A DNA stretch of 64,000 bases. Source: Clostridium paraputrificum. GTDB lineage: Bacteria; Bacillota; Clostridia; Clostridiales; Clostridiaceae. The position numbers and the translations under genes were made by a program. The notes beneath the pieces were generated by a model. It saw nothing but the letters and a program-made list of their open reading frames with translations. It made no database searches and was not told the origin of the DNA. Positions within the stretch are counted from its first letter, which is position 1. Each line of letters starts with the position of its first letter. The stretch spans positions 620,001 to 684,000 of the forward strand of contig NZ_UAWH01000005.1 of NCBI RefSeq assembly GCF_900447045.1, read 5' to 3'. Shown piece after piece: positions 44,745 to 53,937 of the stretch.

Positions 44745-45524
44745 ATGAATGTTTTAATAGGAATTTTAATTCCACTATTAGGTACATCATTAGGTGCGGC
44801 TGGTGTTTATGCCATGAAGAAAGAAATGAATAAGAAGATTAATAAAATACTTCTTGGATTTGCTTCTGGCGTTATGATGGCAGCGGCAGTATGGTCATTA
44901 ATTATTCCTGCAATAGATATGTCTAGTGGAATGGGGAAGCTTTCTTTCGTTCCAGCAGCAGTTGGAGTAATGAGTGGAATTATATTTTTATTTTCTTTAG
45001 ATAAAGTAATCCCACATCTTCATGTAGATAGTGATAAACCAGAAGGTACAAATAAATATAGTTTAAAAAAGACTACAAAGCTTGTATTAGCGGTAGTACT
45101 TCATAATATTCCAGAGGGGATGGCTGTGGGAGTTGTATTTGCATCAATCCTAAATGGAGGAGATACAATAACTCTTGCTTCTGCTTTTGCACTTTCTATA
45201 GGAATAGCAATACAAAACTTTCCTGAAGGTGCAATAATATCAATGCCTCTTAAAAGTGAAGGGTTAAGTAAAAATAAAGCATTTCTTTATGGTGCTTTAT
45301 CAGGGATAGTAGAACCTATAGGAGCAGCAATCACAATAGCATTTTCTAGTATTATTACTCCTGTAATGCCGTATCTTCTTTCTTTTGCAGCAGGAGCAAT
45401 GATATTTGTTGTAGTTGAAGAGTTAATCCCTGAAGCGGCAGAAGGAAATTCATCGGATATTAGTGCAATAGCTTTTTCTATAGGCTTTGTAATTATGATG
45501 ATTTTAGATGTAGCATTATCATAG
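44745..45524 (+). CDS. ZIP family divalent metal transporter
   Basis: A 259-residue membrane protein with about eight helices, likely importing Zn2+ or related ions. The metal site helices are intact: VVLHNIPEGMAVGV in TM4 and IAIQNFPEGAIISMPL in TM5, plus a His-containing loop (IPHLHVDSDK) between TM3 and TM4. This arrangement is that of the ZupT/GufA branch. GGGGGAG precedes the ATG. It is 16 bp from gpmA and probably cotranscribed with it. I see no metal-responsive operator or riboswitch in the 180 bp upstream. Confidence 0.92.
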   Translation: MNVLIGILIPLLGTSLGAAGVYAMKKEMNKKINKILLGFASGVMMAAAVWSLIIPAIDMSSGMGKLSFVPAAVGVMSGIIFLFSLDKVIPHLHVDSDKPEGTNKYSLKKTTKLVLAVVLHNIPEGMAVGVVFASILNGGDTITLASAFALSIGIAIQNFPEGAIISMPLKSEGLSKNKAFLYGALSGIVEPIGAAITIAFSSIITPVMPYLLSFAAGAMIFVVVEELIPEAAEGNSSDISAIAFSIGFVIMMILDVALS

Positions 45525-45540
45525 ATAAGGAGGGTAAGCT

Positions 45541-46305
45541 ATGAGATTGGTTATTATAAGACATGGAGAAAGTGAATGGAATAAATTAAACTTATTTACA
45601 GGGTGGAGTGATGTAGATTTATCTCCAGAAGGAAAAAAAGAAGCAATATTAGCTGGAAAAGCTTTAAAGGAAGAAGAAATCGATTTTGATGTTTGTTATA
45701 CTTCTTATTTAAAGAGAGCTATCCATACTTTAAATTTAGTATTAGAAGAAATGAATAGAGATTGGCTTCCAGTTGTTAAATCATACAAATTAAATGAAAG
45801 GCATTATGGTGCATTACAAGGATTAAACAAAGCTGAGACTGCTAAGAAATATGGAGAAAAGCAAGTTAAAATATGGAGAAGATCATTTTCTGTAAGACCT
45901 CCAGTTTTAGATGAGACAAGCAATCAGAATCCTAAAAAGCAAGTACAATATAGTGGTATAAATAGACATGAATTACCCCTTTGTGAAAGTTTAGAAGACA
46001 CAATAAATAGAGTTGTTCCTTATTTTAATAATGTTATAAAAAAGGACATGCTATCAGGCAAAAGAGTATTAATTGTAGCACACGGTAATTCAATAAGGTC
46101 ACTAGTAAAATATTTTGAAAATCTTTCAGAAGAAGAAATATTAGAAGTAAATATACCTACAGGAATTCCATTAGTATATGAATTTGATGATGATTTTAGG
46201 GTTATAGAAAAGCATTATTTAGGTGATGAAGAGGAAATTGCAAAAAAGACTAATAGTGTATTAAATCAGGGGAATATTAAAAATAAGGAAATAGAGACCG
46301 TATAA
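45541..46305 (+). CDS. gpmA: 2,3-bisphosphoglycerate-dependent phosphoglycerate mutase
   Basis: Glycolytic enzyme interconverting 3- and 2-phosphoglycerate through a phosphohistidine. A 254-residue protein with [11 protein letters not shown] (catalytic His8), [11 protein letters not shown], the acid Glu in [14 protein letters not shown] and [10 protein letters not shown] with the second His. The FTGW and RHYG segments distinguish true dPGM from general histidine phosphatases. AAGGAGGG precedes the ATG. Clostridia usually also have the cofactor-independent enzyme; whether this copy is the main one is unknown. It is followed after 23 bp by a YciI-like gene. Confidence 0.93.
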   Translation: MRLVIIRHGESEWNKLNLFTGWSDVDLSPEGKKEAILAGKALKEEEIDFDVCYTSYLKRAIHTLNLVLEEMNRDWLPVVKSYKLNERHYGALQGLNKAETAKKYGEKQVKIWRRSFSVRPPVLDETSNQNPKKQVQYSGINRHELPLCESLEDTINRVVPYFNNVIKKDMLSGKRVLIVAHGNSIRSLVKYFENLSEEEILEVNIPTGIPLVYEFDDDFRVIEKHYLGDEEEIAKKTNSVLNQGNIKNKEIETV

Positions 46306-46328
46306 TAGTTATAGGAGGATGGGAGCAA

Positions 46329-46625
46329 ATGAAATATTTTATTGTTGAAGGTATGCTTAAAGATTCTAGTCTAATTAATGATGATATTATGAAAAAACAC
46401 ATGGCTTATACCCAAAAAGCAATGGATAAAGGATTAATATTAATGTCTGGGCTAAAAGATGATATGAGTGGTGGAATATTTGTTATGAAAGCAGAATCTA
46501 TTGAAGAGGTAGAGGGGTATTTGTCTGAAGAACCTTTTAAGGTTTTTGGTCTACAAGATTATAATGTTATAGAATTTTCTGTTCATTATTTCAACCAATT
46601 GCCTAATGAATGGTTTAACAAATAA
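46329..46625 (+). CDS. YciI-like protein
   Basis: A 98-residue ferredoxin-like-fold protein of the YCII family. It has KYFIVEGMLKD, MKKHMAYTQKAMDKGLILMSG with the conserved His, GGIFVMKAESIEEVEGYL and a final strand. The family His/Asp pair suggests a small enzyme, but no reaction is established for this group. TAGGAGGATGGGAG precedes the ATG. It is last in the ZIP-gpmA-yciI unit, before a complex terminator. Confidence 0.85.
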   Translation: MKYFIVEGMLKDSSLINDDIMKKHMAYTQKAMDKGLILMSGLKDDMSGGIFVMKAESIEEVEGYLSEEPFKVFGLQDYNVIEFSVHYFNQLPNEWFNK

Positions 46626-46668
46626 TATGTAAAAATATTAGAAAGAATAGATTGTTATTACCTTATAG

Positions 46669-46750
46669 AAATATCGTATTATTCAAAGATGAACTTCCTT
46701 CTGTTAAGTAGAGAAGGTGCAGTTCAAAATAGAAAATACGATATTTTTTT
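46669..46750 (+). terminator. Branched or bulged terminator after the yciI-like gene
   Basis: An outer 11-bp stem, AATATCGTATT (46670-46680) with AATACGATATT (46735-46745), runs into T7. Inside it lie GAACT/AGTTC (46691-46695, 46721-46725) and CCTTCT/AGAAGG (46697-46702, 46712-46717). It is larger than an ordinary terminator and may be the 3' end of a structured RNA. Confidence 0.75.
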
Positions 46751-47380
46751 ATTATAGTTATGATTATAATTAGAATTGTTTTCCTGGAATAGCCATTAAA
46801 TATTTTAAATTGAAATAATTAATTTATTTATAGATAGATGCAAAAATAAATATTTATATATTTTTGTAAATATAACAATATAACAATATAACAATATATA
46901 AATATATAGGAAAAAAGCTAGCTGAGTGGAATTTATGATGTAATCATCAGTAAGTAAGTGGTAAATGAGAAATTATGAGAGTCATTATGGTAAATGAAAT
47001 GATTATTACAAAATTGAGAAGTTAGTGGTTAGTTTATAAAGATATTTAGTAGGACGTGAAAATTATAATTAATGAAGGTTAAATATATTTGAATATAGGA
47101 AATTTAGAATTAGTCATAGAGAACCGTGTCATAAGTAAGAGGGGATTTACGGATACACTTTTTGATTGTAAAAAGACAAAAAGGTACCACTAGCCATTGT
47201 TATGTGTCTAAAGGAAGACACGAAAGATGACTTTGACAGATTACTTTATGAAAAAGTCCATTTTAGAGGAATTATCTCCAAATACTTATACAAATCATAT
47301 ACTAAGAAAGAAATGATTTTGATTTAAAGTTTTTGGTAGCAATACAACTTAATGGAAAAAGTTAAAAAGAAATAATAGCT
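46751..47380. other. Gene-poor stretch with degenerate coding remnants
   Basis: No intact gene. A microsatellite-like run of AACAATAT units lies at about 46874-46900. Between about 47110 and 47325 short open stretches in different frames read like eroded coding DNA, for example GFTDTLFDCKKTKR, then in another frame VPLAIVMCLKEDTKDDFD. I could not assign them to a family; a decayed mobile element or hypothetical gene is possible. No terminal inverted repeats were found. Confidence 0.4.
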
Positions 47381-47517
47381 ATTATAATCGAAAAATATAT
47401 AACACATAAAGTGTAGTTTCTCTAATGTATAAAAGGTATTATTTACTACTGATACTGCACTATTAATAAGCGAAAATTTTACTAAAATTCTATATTTCAT
47501 AAGGTAAATCACAAAAG

Positions 47518-47566
47518 ATAAACTCCTACTTGTATTAAGGTTATACAGGTAAGAGTTTTTATTTTC
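47518..47566 (+). terminator. Leader terminator (attenuator candidate) before the ABC exporter genes
   Basis: AAACTCCTACTTGTAT pairs with ATACAGGTAAGAGTTT (with G-U pairs) and is followed by TTTTTATTTT. The terminator ends only 4 bases before the AAGGGAG ribosome site of the first ABC gene. A possible -10 (TATAAT, 47383-47388) lies upstream. A terminator inside the leader implies regulated readthrough. Confidence 0.7.
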
Positions 47567-47585
47567 TAGAAGGGAGAAATATATA

Positions 47586-49298
47586 ATGAACTTTTTACAC
47601 AAATATTTTAAGAAATATTATAAGATGTTTTTTTTAGCGATAGGATGTGTAATGCTTGAAGTTTTATGTGACTTACTTCAACCTACATTAACATCTATTA
47701 TAATTGATGATGGTATTTCTACAAATGATATGAGTATGGTTTTAAAGTACGGATTTATAATGATTGGAGTAAGTATTTTTGGAGCCTTCATAGCTATCAA
47801 TAGAAATAGAGTTGCAACTACAGTCGCTCAAGATTTTGGAGCAGAGCTTAGATTAGATGTATTTAATAAGATACAAAGTTTTGATTTTGACAATATAGAT
47901 AAGTTTGAAAGAGGTTCATTAATAACAAGGTTAACAAATGATATAACTAATATACAAAACTTTATATATGGGTTAATGAGGATATTTGTTAGAGCACCTT
48001 TGCTAGCTATAGGATGCATAATAATGTCTATAAGGTTGGATTTTAAGATGGCATTAATAGTATTAACTATAGTTCCAATAGTAGGTGGATTAATATATTT
48101 AAATTTAAGGTATGGATATCCGTATTTTCTTAAGGTTCAAAGAGCTATAGATAAGGTAAATGGAGTTATTAGAGAGTATTTAAGAGGAGTAAGAGTTGTT
48201 AAAGCCTTTAATCGTTTTGATTTTGAGGAAGAGAAATTTGAAAATGTTAATGATGATCTTACTTGTAAGTCTATAGCATCTATGAGATTTATGGCTGTAT
48301 TTAATCCTATAATTACACTTATAGTAAACATAGCAATAGCTATTATAATTTGGAGTGGAGCTAGAAGAGTAAATTTAGGAACTATACAAGTTGGTAAGAT
48401 AGTGGCTTTTATTAATTATATGACGCAGCTTTTATTTGCATTAATGTCAACTACAATGATTTTCTCAAGTTTAATACGTGCGAAAACTTCATCAGAAAGA
48501 ATTAATGAGATATTCTTAGAAGAAAATAATGTTAAAGAGGTAAAGGATAAAACTTATAATTCTTCAGAAAAAGGAAATATAAAATATGAAAATGTTACAT
48601 TTTCATATAAAAGATTAAAAGGTGATCCTATAATTGATGATATATCATTTACTTTAGAAAAGGGTATGACATTAGGTATTGTAGGGTCTACAGGGAGTGG
48701 AAAAACTACATTAGTAAATTTAATTCCTAGATTTTATTATGCTAAATTAGGAAGAATATTAATTGATGGAATAGATATAAGAAAGTATACTTTTGAAGAA
48801 TTAAGGGCTAAGATTTCAATAGTTCCACAAAAGACAGTGCTTTTTTCAGGAACTATAAAGGAAAATATAAGATGGGGCAAAGAGGATGCCACAGACGATG
48901 AAATAGTAGAAGTGTGTAAAATTGCAGATGCTGATTCTTTTATAAGTGGATTTAATAGAGGATATGATTCTATTGTTGGACAAGGTGGTTCAAATCTTTC
49001 AGGAGGACAAAAGCAAAGAATATCTATAGCGAGAGCGCTTATAAAAAAACCAGAGATACTAATATTAGATGATTCAACATCAGCATTAGATACTGATACT
49101 GAATATAGAATAAGAAAATCATTAAAGAAATATTCAAAGGATATGACAACAATATTAATTGCTCAAAAAATTTCTTCTGTAATAAGTGCAGATAAGATAA
49201 TTGTATTAGATCATGGGAAGATTGTTGGAGAGGGTACCCATGATGAATTAATGAGTAATTGTGAAACTTATAAAGATATCTATAAATCGCAACAATAA
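47586..49298 (+). CDS. Heterodimeric ABC exporter, degenerate-site subunit
   Basis: A 570-residue exporter half: six-helix transmembrane domain (about 1-310) and nucleotide-binding domain (about 335-570). Walker A GSTGSGKTT and signature LSGGQKQR are normal. The catalytic Glu after Walker B is replaced by Asp (ILILDDSTSALD) and the switch His by Gln (LIAQKIS). This is the usual look of the degenerate partner in heterodimeric multidrug exporters such as BmrC/BmrD or TM287/288. AAGGGAG precedes the ATG. The partner gene starts 14 bp after its stop. Substrate unknown; a drug or lipid exporter is likely. Confidence 0.92.
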   Translation: MNFLHKYFKKYYKMFFLAIGCVMLEVLCDLLQPTLTSIIIDDGISTNDMSMVLKYGFIMIGVSIFGAFIAINRNRVATTVAQDFGAELRLDVFNKIQSFDFDNIDKFERGSLITRLTNDITNIQNFIYGLMRIFVRAPLLAIGCIIMSIRLDFKMALIVLTIVPIVGGLIYLNLRYGYPYFLKVQRAIDKVNGVIREYLRGVRVVKAFNRFDFEEEKFENVNDDLTCKSIASMRFMAVFNPIITLIVNIAIAIIIWSGARRVNLGTIQVGKIVAFINYMTQLLFALMSTTMIFSSLIRAKTSSERINEIFLEENNVKEVKDKTYNSSEKGNIKYENVTFSYKRLKGDPIIDDISFTLEKGMTLGIVGSTGSGKTTLVNLIPRFYYAKLGRILIDGIDIRKYTFEELRAKISIVPQKTVLFSGTIKENIRWGKEDATDDEIVEVCKIADADSFISGFNRGYDSIVGQGGSNLSGGQKQRISIARALIKKPEILILDDSTSALDTDTEYRIRKSLKKYSKDMTTILIAQKISSVISADKIIVLDHGKIVGEGTHDELMSNCETYKDIYKSQQ

Positions 49299-49312
49299 GT
49301 GAGGGGAAGAAA

Positions 49313-51124
49313 ATGTCAGGTGATAAGACTTTTACTTCAGGAAAATCTAAAGCAAGTAGGTTTATGAGTAACAATGAAAAGCCTAAAAACTTAAAAAATA
49401 CATTATCTAGGTTATGGGGATTATTTGGAAGAGAAAAAAGATTTTTTATACTAATATTTTTCTTAATAGCAGCTGATACATTAATATTACTTTTAGTTCC
49501 TTATTTAATAGGGAAAGCTGTAGATGTCATATCAGTTGGTGTTAATAATGTAGATTTTACAGTTGTAAAAAGAATAATTTATATATTAATATCTGTTTAT
49601 GTTATTGATAGTAGTATAAATCTTATTCAGGGACTTTCTATGGCTGGTATCTCTCAAAGAATAGTAAAAAATATAAGAAAGGGCTTTTTTGACAAACTTC
49701 AAAAATTGCCTACATCATATTTTGATGGTAATTTAAATGGAGATATTATGAGTAGATTAACTAATGATATAGATAATATTAGTACTACAATATCATCTTC
49801 AATATCAACTCTTATGAGTAGTTCAATAAGTATAATAGGTTCATTAATAATGATGATTGTATTAAGTCCTATATTAACTATAGCAGGACTTATTACTGCG
49901 CCATTAGTTCTTATATTATCAAAAACCATTGCTAAGAGAACTAAGATATATTTTAAGGAACAACAAGTTGCTTTAGGAAATTTAAACGCACATATTGAGG
50001 AAAGTATATCTGGCTTAGAAGTTATTAAGGCTTTTAATCATGAAGAAAAAATAAAATCTGCCTTTGAAGATTTAAATAGAGATTTAAGGGTAAAGGGATA
50101 TAAGGCACAAATTTGGACTGGATATTTAATGCCACTAATAAATGTAATAAATAATTTTGGATTTGCAGTAGTAGCTTTATTGGGAGGGATTTTAGCTGTT
50201 AGTAATATGATAACAATAGGTATAATTGCTTCATTTATAAGTTATAGCAAACAGTTTGTAAGGCCTTTAAATGATATTGCAAATATATTTAATACCCTAC
50301 AATCAGCATTAGCAGGGGCAGAAAGAGTATTTGAAGTATTGGACCAAAAGGAAGAAGTAGAAGACAAGAAAGCATGTAAAAAATTAAAAAATGTAAGAGG
50401 AAACGTAGAGTTTAAAGATGTAAGTTTTGGTTATAATGAGGATAATATAGTATTACATGATATAAGCTTTAAGGTTGAGGAAGGTAAATCTTTAGCAATA
50501 GTTGGTGCTACAGGATCAGGGAAAACTACAATAGTAAATTTATTAACTAGATTTTATGAAATAACTGAAGGATCAATAACTATTGATGGGGTTGATATAA
50601 GAGATTATTCAAGAGATAGCTTGAGAAGCAACTTTGGGATAGTACTTCAAGATACCTATTTATTTTCTGGAACAATAAAGGAAAATATTATGTATGGAAA
50701 AGAGGCTGCAACAGATTTAGAAATAATATCTGCAGCAAAAATAGCCAATGCTCATAAGTTCATATCAAGGCTACCAGAGGGGTATGACACAGTCCTTTCA
50801 GAAGGTGGTAGCAATTTAAGTGCAGGAGAAAAGCAATTATTAGCTATAGCTAGAGCTGTATTATCAAATCCTTCAATATTAATATTAGATGAAGCTACTA
50901 GTAACGTAGATACTAGGACAGAGCTTAGAATTCAGCAAGCTATGTTGAATTTAATGAAGGGGAGAACAAGCTTTATAATAGCTCATAGATTAAGTACCAT
51001 AAGAGATGCAGATAGTATTATGGTTATAGAAGATGGAAGGATAATTGAACTTGGAAGTCATGAGGAACTTATTGCTAAGGGTGGAAAGTATTATAATTTA
51101 TATACTCTTAATAAGATAGGATAA
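49313..51124 (+). CDS. Heterodimeric ABC exporter, catalytic subunit
   Basis: A 603-residue exporter half with an N-terminal extension of about 40 residues, six transmembrane helices (about 42-330) and an NBD (about 355-600). Its site is complete: GATGSGKTT, Walker B with catalytic Glu ILILDEATSNVD and switch His in IIAHRLS. Its signature is LSAGEKQ, a small deviation from LSGGQ that is common in this partner. GTGAGGGG precedes the ATG. Together with the upstream subunit it should form one asymmetric exporter. A strong terminator follows. Confidence 0.92.
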   Translation: MSGDKTFTSGKSKASRFMSNNEKPKNLKNTLSRLWGLFGREKRFFILIFFLIAADTLILLLVPYLIGKAVDVISVGVNNVDFTVVKRIIYILISVYVIDSSINLIQGLSMAGISQRIVKNIRKGFFDKLQKLPTSYFDGNLNGDIMSRLTNDIDNISTTISSSISTLMSSSISIIGSLIMMIVLSPILTIAGLITAPLVLILSKTIAKRTKIYFKEQQVALGNLNAHIEESISGLEVIKAFNHEEKIKSAFEDLNRDLRVKGYKAQIWTGYLMPLINVINNFGFAVVALLGGILAVSNMITIGIIASFISYSKQFVRPLNDIANIFNTLQSALAGAERVFEVLDQKEEVEDKKACKKLKNVRGNVEFKDVSFGYNEDNIVLHDISFKVEEGKSLAIVGATGSGKTTIVNLLTRFYEITEGSITIDGVDIRDYSRDSLRSNFGIVLQDTYLFSGTIKENIMYGKEAATDLEIISAAKIANAHKFISRLPEGYDTVLSEGGSNLSAGEKQLLAIARAVLSNPSILILDEATSNVDTRTELRIQQAMLNLMKGRTSFIIAHRLSTIRDADSIMVIEDGRIIELGSHEELIAKGGKYYNLYTLNKIG

Positions 51125-51171
51125 ATATGTTTATGTAGATATCACAGAGTGTAAATAGAATTATTTATAAA

Positions 51172-51213
51172 ACAAAAAGTAGGAGTAGTGAATTTGCTGC
51201 TCCTACTTTTTGT
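51172..51213 (+). terminator. Terminator after the ABC exporter genes
   Basis: ACAAAAAGTAGGAGTAG pairs with CTGCTCCTACTTTTTGT around a short loop; T and A tracts flank both sides. Confidence 0.9.
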
Positions 51214-51222
51214 TTTCATTTA

Positions 51223-51231
51223 TGTTATAAT
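51223..51231 (+). promoter_or_regulatory. Extended -10 promoter of the folate operon
   Basis: TGTTATAAT (TGnTATAAT) ends at 51231, 36 bp before pabA. No good -35 is present, as is usual for extended -10 promoters. I see no tetrahydrofolate riboswitch in the short leader. Confidence 0.6.
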
Positions 51232-51267
51232 GAGAAATGATTTTAGTCACAGTTTAAGGGGGTAAAT

Positions 51268-51858
51268 ATGTTACTAATGATAGATAACTATGACTCTTTT
51301 GTGTATAACTTAGTAAGATATTTTGAAGAGCTAGAAGAAGAGTTAGAAGTGGTTAGAAATGATAAGATAAATATAAATAATATAGATTTAAATAAATATA
51401 GTGGAATAGTTATATCTCCAGGACCTAAAAATCCTAAAGAAGCAGGTTTATCTTTAGATATAATAGATAAATTTAAAGGAAAGATTCCCATATTAGGTGT
51501 ATGTTTAGGGCATCAATGCATTGGACACTATTTTGGTGGGGAAATACTTAAAGGCAAGGAGCCTGTCCATGGAAAGCTTAGCTATATAACTCATAATAAT
51601 GAAGGAATATTTGAAGGTATTAAAAATCCTCTAAGGGTTACAAGATACCATTCCTTAGTGATATCAAAGGATAATCTCCCTTGTGAAATAAAGGTTACAG
51701 CAGAAACAGAAGATGGGGTTATAATGGGAATAGAGCATAAAAGCTATCCAATTTTTGGAGTGCAATTTCATCCTGAGGCAGAGCTAACAGAGGATGGTCA
51801 CAAGATGCTACATAACTTTATAAATGAGTGTAAGAGGTTTAAGAATGGTAAACTTTAA
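51268..51858 (+). CDS. pabA: Aminodeoxychorismate synthase glutamine amidotransferase (PabA/TrpG family)
   Basis: Releases ammonia from glutamine for PabB, which makes 4-amino-4-deoxychorismate, the precursor of p-aminobenzoate. A 196-residue class I amidotransferase: MIDNYDSFVYNL start, oxyanion region ISPGPKNP, nucleophile Cys in LGVCLGHQCIG and the His/Glu of VQFHPEAELTEDG. Similar enzymes serve anthranilate synthase, but the neighbouring pabB, pabC and fol genes point to folate. AAGGGGGT precedes the ATG. It overlaps pabB by 14 bp. Confidence 0.93.
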   Translation: MLLMIDNYDSFVYNLVRYFEELEEELEVVRNDKININNIDLNKYSGIVISPGPKNPKEAGLSLDIIDKFKGKIPILGVCLGHQCIGHYFGGEILKGKEPVHGKLSYITHNNEGIFEGIKNPLRVTRYHSLVISKDNLPCEIKVTAETEDGVIMGIEHKSYPIFGVQFHPEAELTEDGHKMLHNFINECKRFKNGKL

Positions 51859-53191
51859 GATAGAAGAATTAGAAAAATATTATGATCCGTTTCATACATA
51901 TAGGCTTTTTAAGGATTTTAAGGAAAGTATATTTTTAGATAGCTCTAAGGAGGACATGGAATTATCTAAATTCTCGTTTATAGGTATAAACCCAATTTTG
52001 AATTTTAGGTCACAAGGAAATTCAGTTTACATAAATAATGAAAAGATAGAGTCAAATGATCCCTTTTCATGCTTAGAGGAGATAATGGAAAGATTCAGTT
52101 TTAAGGGAGAAAGTCATCTTCCTTTTATAGGTGGGGCAATAGGGTATTTTTCTTATGATATAGGTAGGATTTTAGAGGATTTGCCTAATACATCTAAGGA
52201 AGATTTTTTAATACCTGATAGCATTTTTAACATATATGAAAACTTAATTATATTTGATTTACATAGTAAGAAAACATATGTTACAGAGCTTGGATACATA
52301 GAAAATAGTACTAGATTGATTTTAGAGAAACTAAAGGAATATAGGGAGTTTGAAGAGGTAAGATTTGAGGAGAGTAACAATACCTTTTACTCAAATTTTG
52401 AAAAAGAAGAATATGAAGACGCTATAAGAAAGCTTAAAGATTACATCAGAAGTGGTGATGTTTATATAGCTAATATGACAAGAAGAATATGGTGTGAAAA
52501 CACTTCTCCTTCTTTTAAAATATACGAAAAATTAAGAAGTATTAATAAAGCTCCTTTTTCAGCATATATGAACTTTGAAGATTTTCAAGTGATAAGTTCA
52601 TCACCAGAAAGGTTCTTATCTGTAGTTGATGGAAAAGTTCATACAAGACCAATAAAAGGAACAAGACCAAGGGGGAAAAATCCTAAAGAAGATAAAGAGA
52701 ATAAAGAGGCTCTTATAAATTCAAAGAAGGATAAATCCGAGCTTTTGATGATAGTAGATTTAGAAAGAAACGATTTAAGTAAGGTGTGTACTCCTCATTC
52801 TGTTAAAGTAACAGAGCTATTTAAAATTGAAGAATATGCAACTGTATTTCATTTAGTTTCTACAGTAGAAGGAAGATTAAAAGATGGGGCATCTTCTATT
52901 AAGTGCATAAAGGAGTGTTTTCCAGGGGGGTCAATTACTGGAGCACCTAAAATAAGAGCTATGGAAATTATAGAGGAGCTTGAAGGTCTTAAGAGAAATC
53001 TTTATACAGGTTCTATTGGGTACTTTGATATCCGAGGAAACTGTGATTTTAATATAGTAATAAGAACAATAATTAAAAAGGATAATAGGGCTTACTTTGG
53101 TGTTGGAGGGGGAATCACTTGGGACTCAAATCCTGAGGATGAATGGTTTGAAACAATTGACAAAGCAAAAGCCTTAATGAAGGTGTTATAA
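51845..53191 (+). CDS. pabB: Aminodeoxychorismate synthase component I
   Basis: Chorismate-binding subunit that adds ammonia to chorismate. The 448-residue protein has an N-terminal PabB/TrpE domain and a C-terminal catalytic domain with SGDVYIANMTRR, ISSSPERFLSV, TRPIKGTRPRG, MIVDLERNDLSKVC and PGGSITGAPKIRAMEII. The PIKGT motif is the PabB form. The ATG at 51845 after AAGAGG is preferred over an in-frame GTG at 51824, because the latter has no site. It starts inside pabA and its stop overlaps the pabC ATG, so the three genes are translationally coupled. Confidence 0.93.
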   Translation: MVNFKIEELEKYYDPFHTYRLFKDFKESIFLDSSKEDMELSKFSFIGINPILNFRSQGNSVYINNEKIESNDPFSCLEEIMERFSFKGESHLPFIGGAIGYFSYDIGRILEDLPNTSKEDFLIPDSIFNIYENLIIFDLHSKKTYVTELGYIENSTRLILEKLKEYREFEEVRFEESNNTFYSNFEKEEYEDAIRKLKDYIRSGDVYIANMTRRIWCENTSPSFKIYEKLRSINKAPFSAYMNFEDFQVISSSPERFLSVVDGKVHTRPIKGTRPRGKNPKEDKENKEALINSKKDKSELLMIVDLERNDLSKVCTPHSVKVTELFKIEEYATVFHLVSTVEGRLKDGASSIKCIKECFPGGSITGAPKIRAMEIIEELEGLKRNLYTGSIGYFDIRGNCDFNIVIRTIIKKDNRAYFGVGGGITWDSNPEDEWFETIDKAKALMKVL

Positions 53192-53937
53192 TGAGAGAAA
53201 TAGTTTATAATAGTGACAAAATTCTATTGGATGAAGGTACTTTCTTTGGACAAGGACTTTTTGAGACTATTCTTTGTTTAGATAAGCCTTTGTTTTTAAA
53301 AGAACATCTAAATAGGCTTGAAGAAAGTATGAAGAGTTTAGAGTTAGAAACTTTAGAGAAGAAAGAGCTTCTTGATTTTTTAGAAAATATAAATATAAAA
53401 AATAAGGTGTTAAAGATTTTAGTTACTCCTAAAAATATTATTATTACTGAAAGGGATAATCCTTATACAAGTGAGGATTATAATAGGGGGATGACCTTAA
53501 GGGTTTCAGAGGTTAGAAGAAATTCCACATCAAAAATGACCAAGATAAAGTGGAATGGATATATAGAGAACATCATTGAGAAGAAGGAAGCTATAAAAAA
53601 TGGATATAATGATGCTTTATTTCTTAATGAAAAAGGTTTTGTTACAGAAACAAGCTGTGCTAATATATTTCTAATAAAGAATGGTGTTCTTTTAACACCT
53701 AAAATTGAAGATGGACTTCTAGGTGGTATAATTAGAGAGTGGATTGTAAGTAATTTTAATGTAATAGAAAAGAGTATTACTTTAGATGAACTTTACCATA
53801 GCGATGAAGTTTTTATTACCAACAGTTTAATGGGAGTAATAAAGGTAACAGGAATTAATGATAGAGTTTTTGAACAAGGGGATTTAACAAATATGATAAG
53901 CAGTAAACTAGGAGGGTTAATAAATAATGGTAGATAA
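53191..53937 (+). CDS. pabC: 4-amino-4-deoxychorismate lyase (class IV PLP enzyme)
   Basis: Cleaves aminodeoxychorismate to p-aminobenzoate and pyruvate. A 248-residue fold-type IV PLP protein: [13 protein letters not shown] near the N-terminus, lysine candidates in [30 protein letters not shown] and the phosphate-binding C-terminal [12 protein letters not shown]. Branched-chain aminotransferases share this fold, but the shorter length and the pab context support PabC. The ATG overlaps the pabB stop codon, and its own end overlaps folE by 11 bp. Confidence 0.88.
   Translation: MREIVYNSDKILLDEGTFFGQGLFETILCLDKPLFLKEHLNRLEESMKSLELETLEKKELLDFLENINIKNKVLKILVTPKNIIITERDNPYTSEDYNRGMTLRVSEVRRNSTSKMTKIKWNGYIENIIEKKEAIKNGYNDALFLNEKGFVTETSCANIFLIKNGVLLTPKIEDGLLGGIIREWIVSNFNVIEKSITLDELYHSDEVFITNSLMGVIKVTGINDRVFEQGDLTNMISSKLGGLINNGR

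Noticed and set aside
47425-47466. A 13-codon leader peptide (MYKRYYLLLILHY) before the ABC exporter
   Set aside because: Position suits attenuation, but no Shine-Dalgarno sequence is visible, so it is mentioned only as a possibility.
47324-47602. A 92-codon minus-strand open frame before the ABC genes
   Set aside because: Low-complexity Tyr/Leu/Ser composition, no ribosome site, and it overlaps the leader terminator and the ABC start codon.
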